Origin: Chloroflexota bacterium
GTDB lineage: Bacteria > Chloroflexota > Anaerolineae > Promineifilales > Promineifilaceae
Direction of reading: 5' to 3'
Length of the DNA stretch: 32,948 nucleotides
Assembly (NCBI GenBank): GCA_024223125.1
Contig: JAAEOP010000494.1
Coordinates: forward strand, 1-32,948
The notes beneath the pieces were generated by a model that did not search any database, was not told where the DNA came from, and worked only from the letters and a program-made list of their open reading frames with translations. Shown here piece by piece: positions 31,796-32,948 of the stretch (the first letter of the stretch is position 1; each line of letters opens with the position of its first letter). The translations under genes were made by a program, and so were the position numbers.

Positions 31796-32530
31796 ACGGC
31801 CGTCATCCTCACCCTCAACGAAGAATCCCATATTCAAGAATGTATTGATAGTTTAAGGTGGGCTGATCAGATAGTCGTGTTTGACTCTTTTAGTCAGGAT
31901 GCGACTGTTTCATTAGCTAAAGCGGCCGGGGCCGAGGCGCAGCAATCGAAATTTGAAAATTATGCCCAACAGCGTAATGCTGCCTTGCAAGCCATCCACA
32001 CAGATTGGGTCTTCTTTGTGGATGCGGATGAGCGAGGTACGCTAGAATTAGCGGCCGAAATCCGGGAAGTGGTTGCCAACCGGCTAGAACGGGGCTGGTA
32101 TGTGCCCCGTCACAATTACATTTTTGGCAAACTGACAAAGGGGGCGGGCTGGTATCCCGATTATCAACTGCGACTGTTCAAACACGGCCGTGTGCATTAC
32201 GAACGGCCGGTGCATGAAATCGCCATTGTAGACGGCGAAATTGGCTATCTGCAAAAGCCGTTGCTCCATTACAACTATCGGGATGTATCCCATTTTCATA
32301 CCACACAACAAGCGTATACTACTTATGATGCTTCCATCTTAAAAGAGGGGGGGATTCGTCCTCGGCCGCATAATTTTATCTTGCAGCCATTGCGCCAGTT
32401 TTATTGGCGATTTATGACGTTGGGGGGGTATAAAGACGGCCGTCATGGTCTGCGTCTTAGTTTGTATATGGCCTACTACGAATGGGTAAAGTACCGCAAA
32501 CTGGCAGCCTTATGGAGGAGTGAAACATGA
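31787..32530 (+). CDS. GT2-family glycosyltransferase (WaaE/KdtX-like)
   Basis: A 247-residue GT-A enzyme. VTAVILTLNEESHIQECI (about 3 to 20), ADQIVVFDSFSQDAT, the DxD-like FFVDADERGT (about 66 to 75) and YPDYQLRLFKHGRVHYERPV (about 125 to 144) match the WaaE/KdtX-type beta-glycosyltransferases of lipopolysaccharide core or surface glycans. The start is GTG 31787, inside the heptamer array, six bases after the preceding stop. It overlaps the next gene at ATGA (32527 to 32530). Its companion gene is another GT2 enzyme, so the two likely extend the same glycan. Confidence 0.85.
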   Translation: MQVTAVILTLNEESHIQECIDSLRWADQIVVFDSFSQDATVSLAKAAGAEAQQSKFENYAQQRNAALQAIHTDWVFFVDADERGTLELAAEIREVVANRLERGWYVPRHNYIFGKLTKGAGWYPDYQLRLFKHGRVHYERPVHEIAIVDGEIGYLQKPLLHYNYRDVSHFHTTQQAYTTYDASILKEGGIRPRPHNFILQPLRQFYWRFMTLGGYKDGRHGLRLSLYMAYYEWVKYRKLAALWRSET

Positions 32531-32760
32531 TACAAATTGGTGTAGATTGTCAATTCGCGGCCGATGGGACCGTGCGGGTACGCCGGGTGCATTGGCATGG
32601 AAAATGGCAATCTGTGGGGCAGGGGCGGCAGTGGGTGGATGGTGTCGGCCGTCATGTCCTCATTATGCTGCCCAACAACCAGACCCATAAAATCTTACTC
32701 CGAAGTGATACCTTGACCTGGATACTGATCACAAAAGAACCACCCTCAAAAGTAGTGTAA
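32527..32760 (+). CDS. Small protein of unknown function
   Basis: A 77-residue protein with no recognised domain, mostly beta-prone and basic (VRVRRVHWHGKWQSVGQGRQ). The ATGA overlap with the glycosyltransferase gene and the open frame support it as real and translationally coupled. It ends at a small hairpin (32761 to 32782). Confidence 0.6.
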   Translation: MIQIGVDCQFAADGTVRVRRVHWHGKWQSVGQGRQWVDGVGRHVLIMLPNNQTHKILLRSDTLTWILITKEPPSKVV

Positions 32761-32782
32761 CAGGACTTATTGCCCTGTCCTG
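32761..32782. terminator. Possible bidirectional terminator between convergent genes
   Basis: CAGGAC, ten-base loop, GTCCTG, with AATAAA on the right and an A-rich flank. It lies in the 32-bp gap between the convergent 77-residue gene and the gene at the right edge. The stem is short and there is no long T-run. Confidence 0.35.
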
Positions 32783-32792
32783 AATAAACACG

Positions 32793-32948
32793 TTATACAG
32801 TTTCGGCGGTGATGGGTTCTGTTTTGGTGAGCTGCTGTTGGTTGGGGGCACGGCCGTAAAGTTCTGTAATTTCGCGCAGACGATAAATGAGATGGTCGTT
32901 GAGCGCATCGGCACGGTAACGCCAGCGCCAGTAGCCACCCACTTTACC
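32793..32948 (-). CDS. C-terminal fragment of an unidentified protein (partial at right edge)
   Basis: The last 51 residues of a minus-strand gene, continuing beyond the window. The frame reads KVGGYWRWRYRADALNDHLI, then YRLREITELYGRAP, and ends at TAA (32795 to 32793). The composition and the ACGGCCGT site in frame look like a real gene. The family cannot be named from this piece. Confidence 0.6.
   Translation of the reverse strand, partial: GKVGGYWRWRYRADALNDHLIYRLREITELYGRAPNQQQLTKTEPITAETV

Noticed and set aside
32729..32938. 69-residue minus-strand frame at the right edge
   Set aside because: It overlaps the frame ending at 32793, which looks more protein-like and is open to the edge.

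Overview
The window looks like chromosomal DNA of a free-living member of the Chloroflexota (Anaerolineae-like). This is an inference from gene content: several large GT-C membrane glycosyltransferases with a common C-terminal beta domain, a lipoprotein with an EVTRVV-type linker, a secreted protein ending in YLPMVVKE, and no close enteric or Gram-positive hallmarks. No rRNA, tRNA or CRISPR was seen.

Left region, 1 to about 4.5 kb, looks like a mobile or decayed island. It holds a degenerate minus-strand group II intron running off the left edge, an attC-like imperfect inverted repeat touching the intron 5' end, a secreted seven-repeat FG-GAP (beta-propeller) protein, a second internally deleted group II intron relic, a DUF6940-like gene and a fragment resembling an IS91-type transposase N-terminus. 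I found no copy of the palindrome ACGGCCGT before about 4.2 kb, whereas it recurs through the rest of the window.

Central region, 4.6 to 23.4 kb, is a cell-envelope cluster. It contains an APH-fold homoserine-kinase-like protein, a flippase-like LPG-synthase-TM protein (minus), and then six plus-strand genes: four GT-C/ArnT-like glycosyltransferases, a large secreted multi-domain protein and a YfhO-family membrane protein. Three minus-strand genes follow: another GT-C protein, an HdeD-like membrane protein and a DUF1269 protein.

Right region, 23.7 to 32.9 kb, carries transaldolase, a GHMP-type homoserine kinase followed by an 809-residue protein of unknown function, a small membrane protein, and a compact plus-strand set (PhnD-like solute-binding lipoprotein, two GT2 glycosyltransferases, a 77-residue protein). 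The C-terminus of an unidentified minus-strand gene lies at the right edge.

The genes together suggest assembly or decoration of surface polysaccharide or glycoprotein from lipid-linked sugars, with some central carbon and threonine metabolism. The most unusual signals are at DNA level: (1) a HIP-like, very frequent palindrome ACGGCCGT read in all three frames; (2) many arrays of different heptanucleotide repeats, several in-frame inside loops of the membrane glycosyltransferases and some supplying C-termini; (3) perfect stem-loops of different sequence crowded into gene leaders.
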